From assembly GCA_963812795.1 (NCBI GenBank), contig CAWEWG010000005.1, positions 124,001 to 188,000 on the forward strand: DNA of 64,000 nucleotides. Reading direction: 5' to 3'. This document shows, in pieces, positions 43,949 through 58,226 of this stretch. Each line of letters begins with the position of its first letter. Position 1 is the stretch's first letter. Position numbers and translations under genes: made by a program. The notes under the pieces were generated by a model, which did no database searches, was not told the DNA's origin, and worked only from the letters and a program-made list of their open reading frames with translations. This DNA is from Hyphomicrobium_A sp963812795. GTDB taxonomy: Bacteria > Pseudomonadota > Alphaproteobacteria > Rhizobiales > Hyphomicrobiaceae.

Positions 43949-44346
43949 GGAATTTTGCTCGCTAGTCGTTCGTTAGCGTTGCCAACTTCGCCCTCAAGCA
44001 AGTTATCGATCCTTAGCTGTCTCTCTGATCTCAGCTTCCGTACCGTCTGCCAATCTACAGGAATTTCTGCTGGCTAATCTCTGAGGTCTAATTCCACAGG
44101 CGGCGAGGCGTACCGCACCCCCTCGGTACCCCCCAAGCAGGCATCGTTCCCCAGGCGAAAGCAGTCGAGCAGATGGCTGCAGCAGCCCGGCTTAGCGCAG
44201 TTGGTTTGGTAGCTTGCTCAGCCAGACGTTGACCCGCAGGCGAGGCTGGCACTGGGTATGGGCCTAGGGGCCGCACGTGTAGCCGTCCACGGCAGCCGCT
44301 TCATCCATCGTGGCCGTGCAACAGTCATGAGTACCCCTGTGTTTAT
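43949..44346. other. non-coding stretch between the decayed region and tRNA-Thr
   Basis: About 400 bases. A minus-strand frame of 62 codons (44088-44276) has no coding character, and one plus-strand frame (VPQAKAVEQMAAAARLSAVG) looks like a possible protein scrap but has no start and no recognisable family. I see no promoter, repeat or RNA gene. Confidence 0.4.
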
Positions 44347-44422
<76 letters not shown>

Positions 44423-44583
44423 TCGCGCGAGGCACGCTGCTTATATCGCGCTGATCTTACGACAGCCAGACGTCCTGCCTCCGCCGCCATCGCGCCGTCG
44501 CGGGGCGGCGGTTAGCCCTTCATTAGCCATATCCTGACAAGGTGGAAAGAGTTGCGTCAGTTTATCATGTCGAGGGTTTGCGC

Positions 44584-44943
44584 ATGCGTCTCAAGACTTC
44601 GTTCGCCGCTATCGGCGTCGCCATTCTCATGGGCGTCGTCTCGGCCCCCGCTGAAGCGCGGGGCTGGTGCCGGGGTGCCCCGGCAGGCTGGTGCGGGCCC
44701 CAACCCGTCAGCCACTTCATCTACTACCCCCGCTACTCCAATGTGTATCAGTACGCCACGCTGGTTCCCTATCCGGGCGCCTACAGATACATGCCGGCCG
44801 GCTACGACGATCGCTACTACCGCCCCTACGGGCAGTATGCGCGTCGCTTCTGGAGACCGCGCCGCGCCTATGGGCCTGCCTACGTCGCTTATCCCGTTGC
44901 CGCGCCGGCTCCCGGTTGCTGTGGCGGCGGCTTCTTGAAGTAA
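44584..44943 (+). CDS. small exported Tyr/Pro-rich protein, 119 residues
   Basis: The precursor has a signal peptide (KTSFAAIGVAILMGVVSAPA) and a mature part very rich in Tyr, Pro, Arg and Gly, with WCRGAPAGWCG near the start and CCGG at the end. Such Tyr-rich secreted proteins are common in alphaproteobacteria and without known function. Start at ATG 44584. Confidence 0.6.
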   Translation: MRLKTSFAAIGVAILMGVVSAPAEARGWCRGAPAGWCGPQPVSHFIYYPRYSNVYQYATLVPYPGAYRYMPAGYDDRYYRPYGQYARRFWRPRRAYGPAYVAYPVAAPAPGCCGGGFLK

Positions 44944-45097
44944 GGCGGTCACGAAGCGGCCGAACTCGGTCCGCGGTCAGGCCACATTCGTGTGGCGAGG
45001 CTTAGCGCAGAGAGAGGAACAAGGCGTGCAGCGCCGCGTTTCTCTCTCGCGATGCGCGATGCCGCTCGGGACGCGGTACAGATTTGGGAGACGTGGC

Positions 45098-45433
45098 ATG
45101 ATCAAACAGATCCTGCACCCGTTGATGGCGTTAGTGCTGGCAGCCGGCCTTGCCAGCGCAACAGTACAAGAGGCTCAGGCCGGAAGAGGTCGCGGGATTG
45201 CCGCCGGTGTCGCGGCCGGAATCATCGGCCTCGGCATTCTAGGCGCGGCTGCGAGCGCGCGCGGTCGCGGCGGCTACGGCTACGACTACGACGACTACGG
45301 GCCGGAACCGGCCTGCTATCGCGGTCCGCGCCGTTGTGACTGGGAGAACCGGCGCTGCTTTGAAAACCGCTATGGCGATCTAGTATGCCGCGGTGGTGAT
45401 TATGTCTGCCGCAGTCCCCTGATCTGCGACTGA
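45098..45433 (+). CDS. small exported Gly/Cys-rich protein, 111 residues
   Basis: The precursor has a signal peptide (LHPLMALVLAAGLASA) then a Gly-rich hydrophobic stretch (GVAAGIIGLGILGAAA) and a Cys-rich end with six Cys (ACYRGPRRC, RRCFENRYGDLVC, YVCRSPLIC). The even spacing suggests three disulfides. Function unknown. Start at ATG 45098, after GGGAGACG. Confidence 0.65.
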   Translation: MIKQILHPLMALVLAAGLASATVQEAQAGRGRGIAAGVAAGIIGLGILGAAASARGRGGYGYDYDDYGPEPACYRGPRRCDWENRRCFENRYGDLVCRGGDYVCRSPLICD

Positions 45434-45457
45434 CCGAAGAGCGATTGAAGACGACGC

Positions 45458-45493
45458 AAGGCGATGGGGCAATCCTGTCGCCTTTTCGTTTTT
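45458..45493 (+). terminator. rho-independent terminator
   Basis: AAGGCGA (45458-45464) pairs with TCGCCTT (45478-45484), followed by TTCGTTTTT. It ends the transcript of the Cys-rich exported protein and lies just before the convergent rlmB stop. Confidence 0.8.
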
Positions 45494-45495
45494 GG

Positions 45496-46338
45496 TCAGC
45501 GTCGTTTCCAGGCGGCGTGATGCAGGGCGATGGCTGCCGCATTCGAGACGTTGAGGCTGCCGATGGGTCCGCTGGTCGCGATACGCACCAAGCGATCGCA
45601 GCTGTTGCGTGAAAGCTCGCGCAGGCCTTTGCCTTCCGCTCCCAGAAGTAACGCCACGCGGCCCGTGAACGGCTCGTCCTCGATCAGCTTCTCGGCGTCG
45701 CCGTCGAGGCCGAGCGTCGTGCAGTAGTGCTCCTTCAACTCGGCGATGGCGCGCGCCAGGTTAGGCACCAGCGCGACCGGCACGATCTCCAAGGCCCCCG
45801 AGGCCGACTTCGCCAGCGCACCGTCGAGCGGCGGACTGTGCCGGCGGGTCATCACCAGCCCCGCAGCGCCGAAGACGGCCGCCGAGCGCAGGATGGCGCC
45901 GACGTTATGCGGATCCGTCACCTGGTCGAGGACGACCAGCGGCCCCGCTTCGGCGCGCTCGGCCAGCACGGCAATGTCGGGCTCATCCAGCGGCTCTGTT
46001 TCCAGCAGCACGCCCTGGTGCACCGTGTCCTCGCCCAGCATGCGATCGAGCTCGCGCGGCGACACGCGCTCAGGGGCCGCCTGACGTGCGCTGACGGCCT
46101 CGGCCAGGCGGTTCTCGGCGTTCTCCGTCATCAGCAGCCGCAGCACCTTGCGGGCGTCGTTGCGCAGGGCCGCTTCGACCGCGTGGATGCCGTACAGCTG
46201 CACGCGCCCCTCGTCGAACGGCCGGCGCTCGGGGCGCTGCGGACGGGATTGACGTCCGCCCCCGCGGCTGTCGCGCCGGCCATCGCTGCCTCGCGGCGGC
46301 TGCGGGCCGCGGTGTCTATTCGGGGAGGTTGGTTTCAT
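45496..46338 (-). CDS. rlmB: 23S rRNA (guanosine-2'-O)-methyltransferase, RlmB type
   Basis: The 280-residue protein is a SPOUT methyltransferase of the TrmH/RlmB family: substrate-binding N-terminal domain (YGIHAVEAAL, GVLLETEPL) and the knotted SAM domain with VVLDQVTDPHNVGAILRSA, LLLGAEGKGL and IGSLNVSNAAAIALH. The first 50 residues form an Arg/Gly/Pro-rich extension. RlmB methylates G2251 of 23S rRNA. The ATG complementary to 46336-46338 is preferred over the longer frame. Confidence 0.9.
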   Translation of the reverse strand: MKPTSPNRHRGPQPPRGSDGRRDSRGGGRQSRPQRPERRPFDEGRVQLYGIHAVEAALRNDARKVLRLLMTENAENRLAEAVSARQAAPERVSPRELDRMLGEDTVHQGVLLETEPLDEPDIAVLAERAEAGPLVVLDQVTDPHNVGAILRSAAVFGAAGLVMTRRHSPPLDGALAKSASGALEIVPVALVPNLARAIAELKEHYCTTLGLDGDAEKLIEDEPFTGRVALLLGAEGKGLRELSRNSCDRLVRIATSGPIGSLNVSNAAAIALHHAAWKRR

Positions 46339-46491
46339 GGGAATTTTTGGCTCGAAGCAGGGCGCGCATCCTGCCGCTTTTCCATTTGACATCCAAGGGG
46401 CCGGTGCGGATAAAGCGTCCGCCCTGCTGCCCTTTGCGCGGGGCGATTTCATTTAGAGGCCCCGGCGCCCTAGAGTGAAGTCTTGGTGCGG

Positions 46492-46576
46492 GGAGAGGTG
46501 CCCGAGTGGCTAAAGGGGACGGACTGTAAATCCGTTGGCTTCGCCTACGCTGGTTCGAATCCAGCCCTCTCCACCA
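46492..46576 (+). tRNA. tRNA-Tyr (anticodon GTA)
   Basis: An 85-base class II cloverleaf with a long variable arm and encoded CCA: acceptor GGAGAGG/CCTCTCC, anticodon loop CTGTAAA with GTA at 46526-46528, T-loop TTCGAAT. Confidence 0.96.
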
Positions 46577-46746
46577 ACCCCTCCTCCATGTCTCTCCGCG
46601 ACGATGCCGGAGGTTGGAGCGCTGCTGAGCGATGTTCTCCGGGTGCGATTAGCCATCTCCGCCACCGAGTTGCCATCGAAGAATGAGCCCATCTCGGCGC
46701 CGGGATGCTAGCGATGCACCTCGGGATGTCCGCTCGAGGGGGCTTC

Positions 46747-48165
46747 ATGTCGAACCTGCCCAAGTTTGTGACGATCGTCGCGCTCGGCGTCGTCGCCGCC
46801 GCGTCGGCCGGCTACTACGCGCTGACTGGGCAAAAGGGCTCGGACGGCGAGATCGTCATCGCCACCGGCGGCCTACCCCATTACCAGGAGCTGGGCGCGG
46901 CTTACCAGAAGGCGCTCGAGCCGTATGGCGTGAAGGTGATTCTGCGGCCGTCCGCTGAAGGCTTCGCCACCTTGAAAGGTCTCGTAGCTGACGCGCCGGA
47001 ATTTGACGCCGGGTTCGTCAAGGGCGGGCTCGTCGGCAGCATGCAGGGCCGGCTTGCGCGCAGCAAGGCGCAGGACTGGCAGAGCAAGCAGCTCGGCAAG
47101 CTGCGCTCGGTCGGACGATTGTTCTACGAGCCGATCTGGGTCTTCGTGCGCGCGGACCTGATAGGCGATAGCCTGCGCGACCTCAAAGGTAAGCGGATAC
47201 TGACCGGCACGCGCGAGAGCGGCGGGCGTCGCATCGCCTCGCAGCTGTTGCGCGCCAACGGCATCGAGGTGTCGAAAGACAATCCGCTGGTCGTCGAGGA
47301 AGAATTGAGCATCGACGGCTCGCAGATCACTTCCGGCAAAGCGGACGCCGCGTTTCTCATTCAGCCCGCCGACACCGAACGCATCCAGAGCCTGTTGCAC
47401 AACCCCGGCCTCCGGCTGATGAACTTCGCGCTGGAAGCCGATGCCTATGCGAACCGTTTCCCGGCGCTCGTCAAAGTGATGCTCAACCGCGGCGCCGTTG
47501 AATTCGATCCGGTGACGCCGGCGGCCGACATCACGTTATTGGCGACCAGCGTCGCGCTCGTCGCCCGTGCCGACATCGAACCGTCGCTGATGTCGCTGCT
47601 AACGTTCGCGGTTCTCAACAATCCGCGCTCAGCCTTCGATAAGGCCGGCGACCCGGTGCTGTTCTATCGGCCGGGCACGTTTCCGCATATCAGCGATCCC
47701 GAGTACAGGATCGCCGAGGAGACGCGACAGCTCTATAAGACGGGTGAGCTGCCGATCGCCCTTCGCTCCATCGCACCGGCGGTCAAGGAGGCCGGTTTCT
47801 CCTACGCGGTCACGGGCTTCATCGCCGACCACGGCGCGCAGACAGTGCTTCTCCTGATCCCCTCGCTGATGATCCTCCTGCCGATGATGCGGGTCGTTCC
47901 CAGCGTCTATTCATGGTCGGTACGCCGCCGGCTGCTGTACTGGTATCGCCAGCTCAAGGCCCTCGAGAAGAACCTCGATCACCCGACGCAGCGGGGAGAT
48001 CTCGCCGGCTATCAGGCCGAAGTCGAGCGGATCGACGCCGGCGTTCGCCGCATCCGTTATCCGCTGAACTTCTCCGATCAGTTCTATCACCTGCGGGTGC
48101 ACATCGATCTCGTACGCCAGCGACTGTTCCAGAAGCCGCATGCGGTGCGCATCGCCGCCGAATAG
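46747..48165 (+). CDS. TAXI family TRAP-type substrate-binding protein with C-terminal membrane segment
   Basis: The 472-residue protein has an N-terminal signal or anchor helix (FVTIVALGVVAAASAGYYAL), a TAXI-type binding domain (IVIATGGLPHYQELGAAYQKAL near residue 40, GKRILTGTRESGGRRIASQLL, DAAFLIQ) and near residue 360 a second membrane helix (TVLLLIPSLMILLPMMRVV) followed by a charged cytoplasmic tail of about 90 residues. TAXI proteins usually deliver substrates to a TRAP permease, but no permease is adjacent. The extra helix and tail suggest a membrane-bound sensor-like role. Ligand unknown. Confidence 0.8.
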   Translation: MSNLPKFVTIVALGVVAAASAGYYALTGQKGSDGEIVIATGGLPHYQELGAAYQKALEPYGVKVILRPSAEGFATLKGLVADAPEFDAGFVKGGLVGSMQGRLARSKAQDWQSKQLGKLRSVGRLFYEPIWVFVRADLIGDSLRDLKGKRILTGTRESGGRRIASQLLRANGIEVSKDNPLVVEEELSIDGSQITSGKADAAFLIQPADTERIQSLLHNPGLRLMNFALEADAYANRFPALVKVMLNRGAVEFDPVTPAADITLLATSVALVARADIEPSLMSLLTFAVLNNPRSAFDKAGDPVLFYRPGTFPHISDPEYRIAEETRQLYKTGELPIALRSIAPAVKEAGFSYAVTGFIADHGAQTVLLLIPSLMILLPMMRVVPSVYSWSVRRRLLYWYRQLKALEKNLDHPTQRGDLAGYQAEVERIDAGVRRIRYPLNFSDQFYHLRVHIDLVRQRLFQKPHAVRIAAE

Positions 48166-48177
48166 AGCCGCCGGACG

Positions 48178-49947
48178 TCAGCTTTCCGCGGCGTCCTGGG
48201 GAATGGTGAAGCCACCTTCGCTGACCATGCGCGAGAACAGCCCGGAGGCGCGGGCCAGCTCGTCGAAGCGGCCGCGCTCGACGATGCGGCCGTTGTCGAA
48301 CACGAGGATCTCATCGGCGTCGGCGACGGTCGACAGACGGTGGGCGATGATAAACGTCGTCCGCCCCTGTCGTAGCCGATCGAGTGCCCGCTTGATGCGC
48401 GCCTCGGTCGAGACGTCGAGGGCGCTTGTCGCCTCGTCGAGGATGAGGATCGGCGCGTCCTTGAGTATGGCGCGGGCGACGGCGATGCGCTGGCGCTCGC
48501 CACCTGACAGAGAGGCGCCACGTTCTCCGATGACGAAATCGTAGCCGCCGGGTTTGCGCGAAATGAAATCGTGCGCCTCGGCGAGCCGCGCGGCCTCCTC
48601 GACTTCGGCGAGCGTGGCGCCCGGGCGACCGATGGCGATGTTGTCGCCGATGGAGCGGTTGAACAGGCCGGCATCCTGAAAGACGACGGCTATCGACCGA
48701 CGCAGCGAGGCGAGCGTCACATCGGCGATGTCGAGCCCGTCGATGAGGACGCGGCCGTCGTCGGGCGTCCGCAGCCGCTGCAGCAGCGACAGCGTCGTCG
48801 TCTTGCCCGAGCCCGTGGGGCCGACGAGCGCGATGGTCTTTCCCGGGCCGGCATGGAAGGAGAGATCGAAGACCCCTTGGGCGGTGCCGGGAAAGCGAAA
48901 GCTGACGCCTTCATAACGCACATCGCCCCCGACGCCTTCGAGCGCAATCGCGTGTGGCTTTTCGACGATGGCATCGAACTCATCGACAAGGGCGAAGTAG
49001 CCCTTGAGCAGTGGCGCCCGGCGATGGATAGCGGTGACGAAGCCGGTCATTTGATCGAGCTTGCCGATGAGCAGGCCCGCAAAGGCGACGAACGAGACGA
49101 TCTCGCCAACGGTCAGCTCGCCCCGCCCGGCCAGGACCGCGCCCGTCGCCAGTACGGCAACCATGGTGATGGTCGCCGCCGAGCGCTGCAGCACGGTGAG
49201 CAGGCCCCACCACGTCAGCACCGGATACTGCGCGGTGAGGAGATCGCTCATCACGGTGCGCATCGCCTCGGACTCGGCCTTGAGCCGCGTGAAGCTTTGT
49301 ACCACCGTAACGTTGGAGATGACGTCCCCCACCCGCCCGTAGACGGCGGAATTGTAGCGCTCGACGTTCGCCTGCCCGCTGCGCGTCTTGCGCATGACGA
49401 CGGCGTTCATGACGACGTAGGCGACCGCCAGCAGCCCCAGGATGCCGGCCATGCGCACGTCCATGCTGATTGCCGTCGGCACCAACAGCACGATGCTGAC
49501 AAGGGCCGTAAGCTGCTCACGCATCGCCCCCAGCCACAGCCAGAATAGGCTGTCAGTACCCTGCAGGATCGAGCGCACGACGGCACCGGAGCCACGCTCG
49601 GCGTGATAGCCGGCGGGCAGCGTCATGGCGCGCTCGAAGGCTTCGGCCATAGCCGCCAGATGCTGCCGGTGGGCAAGGCGGTCGGCGAACACGGCCACGC
49701 TGGCGCCGGCAATGATGCCGAACAGCCCCAGGAGTGCCCATAGGGCAATATAGGGAAAAGCCGCCTCGCCGCGCGATAGGGTATCGACGACCCGGCCAAA
49801 AAGGATAGGCTCGGCGAGTTGGACCAGGCCGATGGCCACCGAGGTTATAGCCAGCAAGGTAGCTAGGCCCCGCTCGGCGGCCAGCATGCCGAGCGCGCGC
49901 CTGTAGAGCCTGATTAGGTCCACCCGTCGATCGCCCCCCACCCGCAT
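48178..49947 (-). CDS. ndvA: NdvA/ChvA-type cyclic beta-1,2-glucan ABC exporter
   Basis: The 589-residue half-transporter has a six-helix domain (LLAITSVAIGLVQLAEPILFG) and an ATP-binding domain with Walker A LVGPTGSGKTTT near residue 370, signature LSGGERQRIAVARAIL, Walker B ILILDEATSALD and H-loop IIAHRLST. Length and the PILFGRVVD, YNSAVYGRVGDVI-type sequence fit NdvA of rhizobia, which exports periplasmic cyclic glucans. No glucan synthase (ndvB) is in the window. Transcribed alone on the minus strand. Confidence 0.85.
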   Translation of the reverse strand: MRVGGDRRVDLIRLYRRALGMLAAERGLATLLAITSVAIGLVQLAEPILFGRVVDTLSRGEAAFPYIALWALLGLFGIIAGASVAVFADRLAHRQHLAAMAEAFERAMTLPAGYHAERGSGAVVRSILQGTDSLFWLWLGAMREQLTALVSIVLLVPTAISMDVRMAGILGLLAVAYVVMNAVVMRKTRSGQANVERYNSAVYGRVGDVISNVTVVQSFTRLKAESEAMRTVMSDLLTAQYPVLTWWGLLTVLQRSAATITMVAVLATGAVLAGRGELTVGEIVSFVAFAGLLIGKLDQMTGFVTAIHRRAPLLKGYFALVDEFDAIVEKPHAIALEGVGGDVRYEGVSFRFPGTAQGVFDLSFHAGPGKTIALVGPTGSGKTTTLSLLQRLRTPDDGRVLIDGLDIADVTLASLRRSIAVVFQDAGLFNRSIGDNIAIGRPGATLAEVEEAARLAEAHDFISRKPGGYDFVIGERGASLSGGERQRIAVARAILKDAPILILDEATSALDVSTEARIKRALDRLRQGRTTFIIAHRLSTVADADEILVFDNGRIVERGRFDELARASGLFSRMVSEGGFTIPQDAAES

Positions 49948-50093
49948 TAGTGCCGTGGCGGCAATGGTATACCGATCTCACAGCGATATTTTTTAAAGCA
50001 TGGAACGGATCATAGTCCCGGCCGTTTTTGTGCCGGGTGAGTGGGCGTAGGCCGCCGGCGACCCTAACATGCGTTCGCTCTGGGAGGGGCTCA

Positions 50094-56387
<6,294 letters not shown>

Positions 56388-56397
56388 GTCTGGCTAG

Positions 56398-57843
56398 ATG
56401 AACGGGCGCGAACCAGTCAACATTCTGCTCGTCGACGATCAGCCGGCGAAGTTGTTGAGCTACGAGGTGATCCTCGGCGAGCTCGGCGAAAACCTGATCA
56501 AGGCGAACAACGCCAGCGAGGCGTTGGGGGCGCTGCTGAAAACGGACGTCGCTGTCGTGCTCGTCGACGTATGCATGCCGGATCTCGACGGCTTTCAGCT
56601 CGCGGAGATGATCCGCGGGCATCCGCGTTACGAGAAGACGGCGATCATCTTCATTTCCGCCATTCAGGTCACCGACCTCGATCGCATCAGGGGCTACAAG
56701 TCAGGCGCTGTCGACTACGTTCCCGTTCCCGTGATCCCGGAAATCCTGCGCGCCAAGGTGCGCATCTTCGCCGAGCTGTATCGCAAGAACCGGCAGCTCG
56801 AGGAGTTGGCAGCGGACCTCGAGCTGCGCGTCACCGAGCGCACGGCAGAGCTGGAAAACTCGAACGTGCGGCTGCAGGAGAGCGAGGAACGCCTGCGGCA
56901 GGCGCTGACGGCCGCCAGCATGGGAATTTGGCGCCGAAATCTCGAAACACAAGTCAGCCAGCGCGACGCCAATTTCAACAAGATCCTCGGGTTGGCGGCC
57001 GTAGACTCGACGACGACGGTGAAAGAGCGCCTGGAGGAGATTCATCCCGAGGATCGCTCTGCCGCGGTCGCGGCGTGGACCCAGGCCGTTGAAGCGCGCG
57101 GCGTCTACGAGGCCGAGTTCCGCATCAAACGCCGCGACGGGGCCATCCGCTGGGTGCGCGACCAGGGCCGCTTCGTGGCGGGTGAGAAGGGACAGCCGGA
57201 TTTCCTCACCGGCCTGACGCTCGACATCACCGAGCGCAAGAAGGCGGAACAGGCGCAGGCGCTCCTGATCCAGGAACTGAATCACCGCGTCAAGAATATG
57301 CTGACGACCGTGCAGGCGATTGCGTTGCAGAGTCTCAACGGCGCCCGCAGCGCCGAGAAGGAGCGTTTCCTTTCGCGCATCCAAGCGCTGGCGACATGCC
57401 ACAACCTGCTGACGCGCTCGAGTTGGGAAGGCGCGCAGTTGCGCGACATCCTCGACCATACGTTCGCGCCGCATCGCAGCCCGCAGGCGGCATCGCGCAT
57501 CTTGCTGGAAGGGCAAGATACGCTTCTGTCCTCGCGAGATGCTCTTTCGGTGACGCTGGCGCTGCACGAGTTGGTGACCAATGCCGTCAAGCACGGCGCG
57601 TTTGCCAACAGCGAAGGCCGCATCCAGCTGCGGTGGACGGTCGAGCCTTCACCAGCCGTAGCGAGGCTGCACCTTTCGTGGAGCGAGGAGGGCGGGCCTC
57701 CGGTGAAGGCGCCGGGGCACAAGGGGTTCGGATCGCGCCTCCTCAGCTCGCTCGCAGCGCAATCGGGTGCGGCCTATTCGTGTGACTATCCGAGCACTGG
57801 CTTCCGCTGTGAGCTGGCGCTCCCATTAGAGAAGCGAGCATGA
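56398..57843 (+). CDS. REC-PAS-HWE histidine kinase
   Basis: The 481-residue protein has an N-terminal receiver domain (ILLVDDQPAKLLSYE, phospho-acceptor in VLVDVCMPDLDGF), a coiled coil, a PAS domain (about 165-285; EFRIKRRDGAIRWVRDQG) and a C-terminal HWE-type kinase with the phospho-His in LIQELNHRVKNMLTTVQAIA, and HELVTNAVKHGAF in the ATPase domain. It starts ten bases after the giant kinase and its stop overlaps the next start. With an N-terminal receiver it may take phosphate from the giant kinase and pass the signal on. Confidence 0.88.
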   Translation: MNGREPVNILLVDDQPAKLLSYEVILGELGENLIKANNASEALGALLKTDVAVVLVDVCMPDLDGFQLAEMIRGHPRYEKTAIIFISAIQVTDLDRIRGYKSGAVDYVPVPVIPEILRAKVRIFAELYRKNRQLEELAADLELRVTERTAELENSNVRLQESEERLRQALTAASMGIWRRNLETQVSQRDANFNKILGLAAVDSTTTVKERLEEIHPEDRSAAVAAWTQAVEARGVYEAEFRIKRRDGAIRWVRDQGRFVAGEKGQPDFLTGLTLDITERKKAEQAQALLIQELNHRVKNMLTTVQAIALQSLNGARSAEKERFLSRIQALATCHNLLTRSSWEGAQLRDILDHTFAPHRSPQAASRILLEGQDTLLSSRDALSVTLALHELVTNAVKHGAFANSEGRIQLRWTVEPSPAVARLHLSWSEEGGPPVKAPGHKGFGSRLLSSLAAQSGAAYSCDYPSTGFRCELALPLEKRA

Positions 57844-58214
57844 CAAACCTGCTGACAGGCAAACGCGTGCTGGTCCTCGAGGATGAGCCGCTTATCGCAA
57901 TGGTCCTTGTCGATATCCTCGAGGAGGCCGGCTGCACCGTCGTCGGCCCGGCGCACGACGCCGAGCAGGCGGCGAAGCTGATCGCCGAGAGCCGCATCGA
58001 CGTCGCCGTGCTCGATGTCAATCTCGGCTCGGGACACACATCGGCGCCGATCGCCGACAGCCTAAGGGGCTCAGGGACCCCATTCATATTCGCGACCGGC
58101 TACGGCGAGATGGGTCTGCGCATCTCCGACCGGGACCAGCTTCGCGTGGACAAGCCGTACTTTGCCCCTACTATCCTGGCGACCGTCGCCGCGGCGCTGG
58201 AAGCGGCAGCGTGA
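57840..58214 (+). CDS. single-domain response regulator
   Basis: The 124-residue protein is a stand-alone receiver domain: VLVLEDEPLIAMVLVDIL, phospho-acceptor Asp in VAVLDVNLGSG, the switch Thr in PFIFATGYGE and Lys in RVDKPYF. Its ATG overlaps the stop of the HWE kinase gene, which is the usual arrangement for a kinase-regulator pair. It has no output domain, so it may act by protein contact. Confidence 0.9.
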   Translation: MTNLLTGKRVLVLEDEPLIAMVLVDILEEAGCTVVGPAHDAEQAAKLIAESRIDVAVLDVNLGSGHTSAPIADSLRGSGTPFIFATGYGEMGLRISDRDQLRVDKPYFAPTILATVAAALEAAA

Positions 58215-58226
58215 TGCGCCCGCACA

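Larger units (their letters stand above)
41585..44346. mobile_element. decayed accessory region beside tRNA-Thr (remnant of an integrated element)
   Basis: About 2.8 kb with no long intact gene and visibly lower GC than both flanks. It contains pieces of a primase, frameshifted small genes typical of accessory DNA and one intact DUF6894 gene. It abuts the 3' end of tRNA-Thr, a usual integrase target. No integrase, transposase or matching direct repeat of the tRNA end was seen. 41882-42331 and 42980-43325 hold nothing I can identify. Confidence 0.4.
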
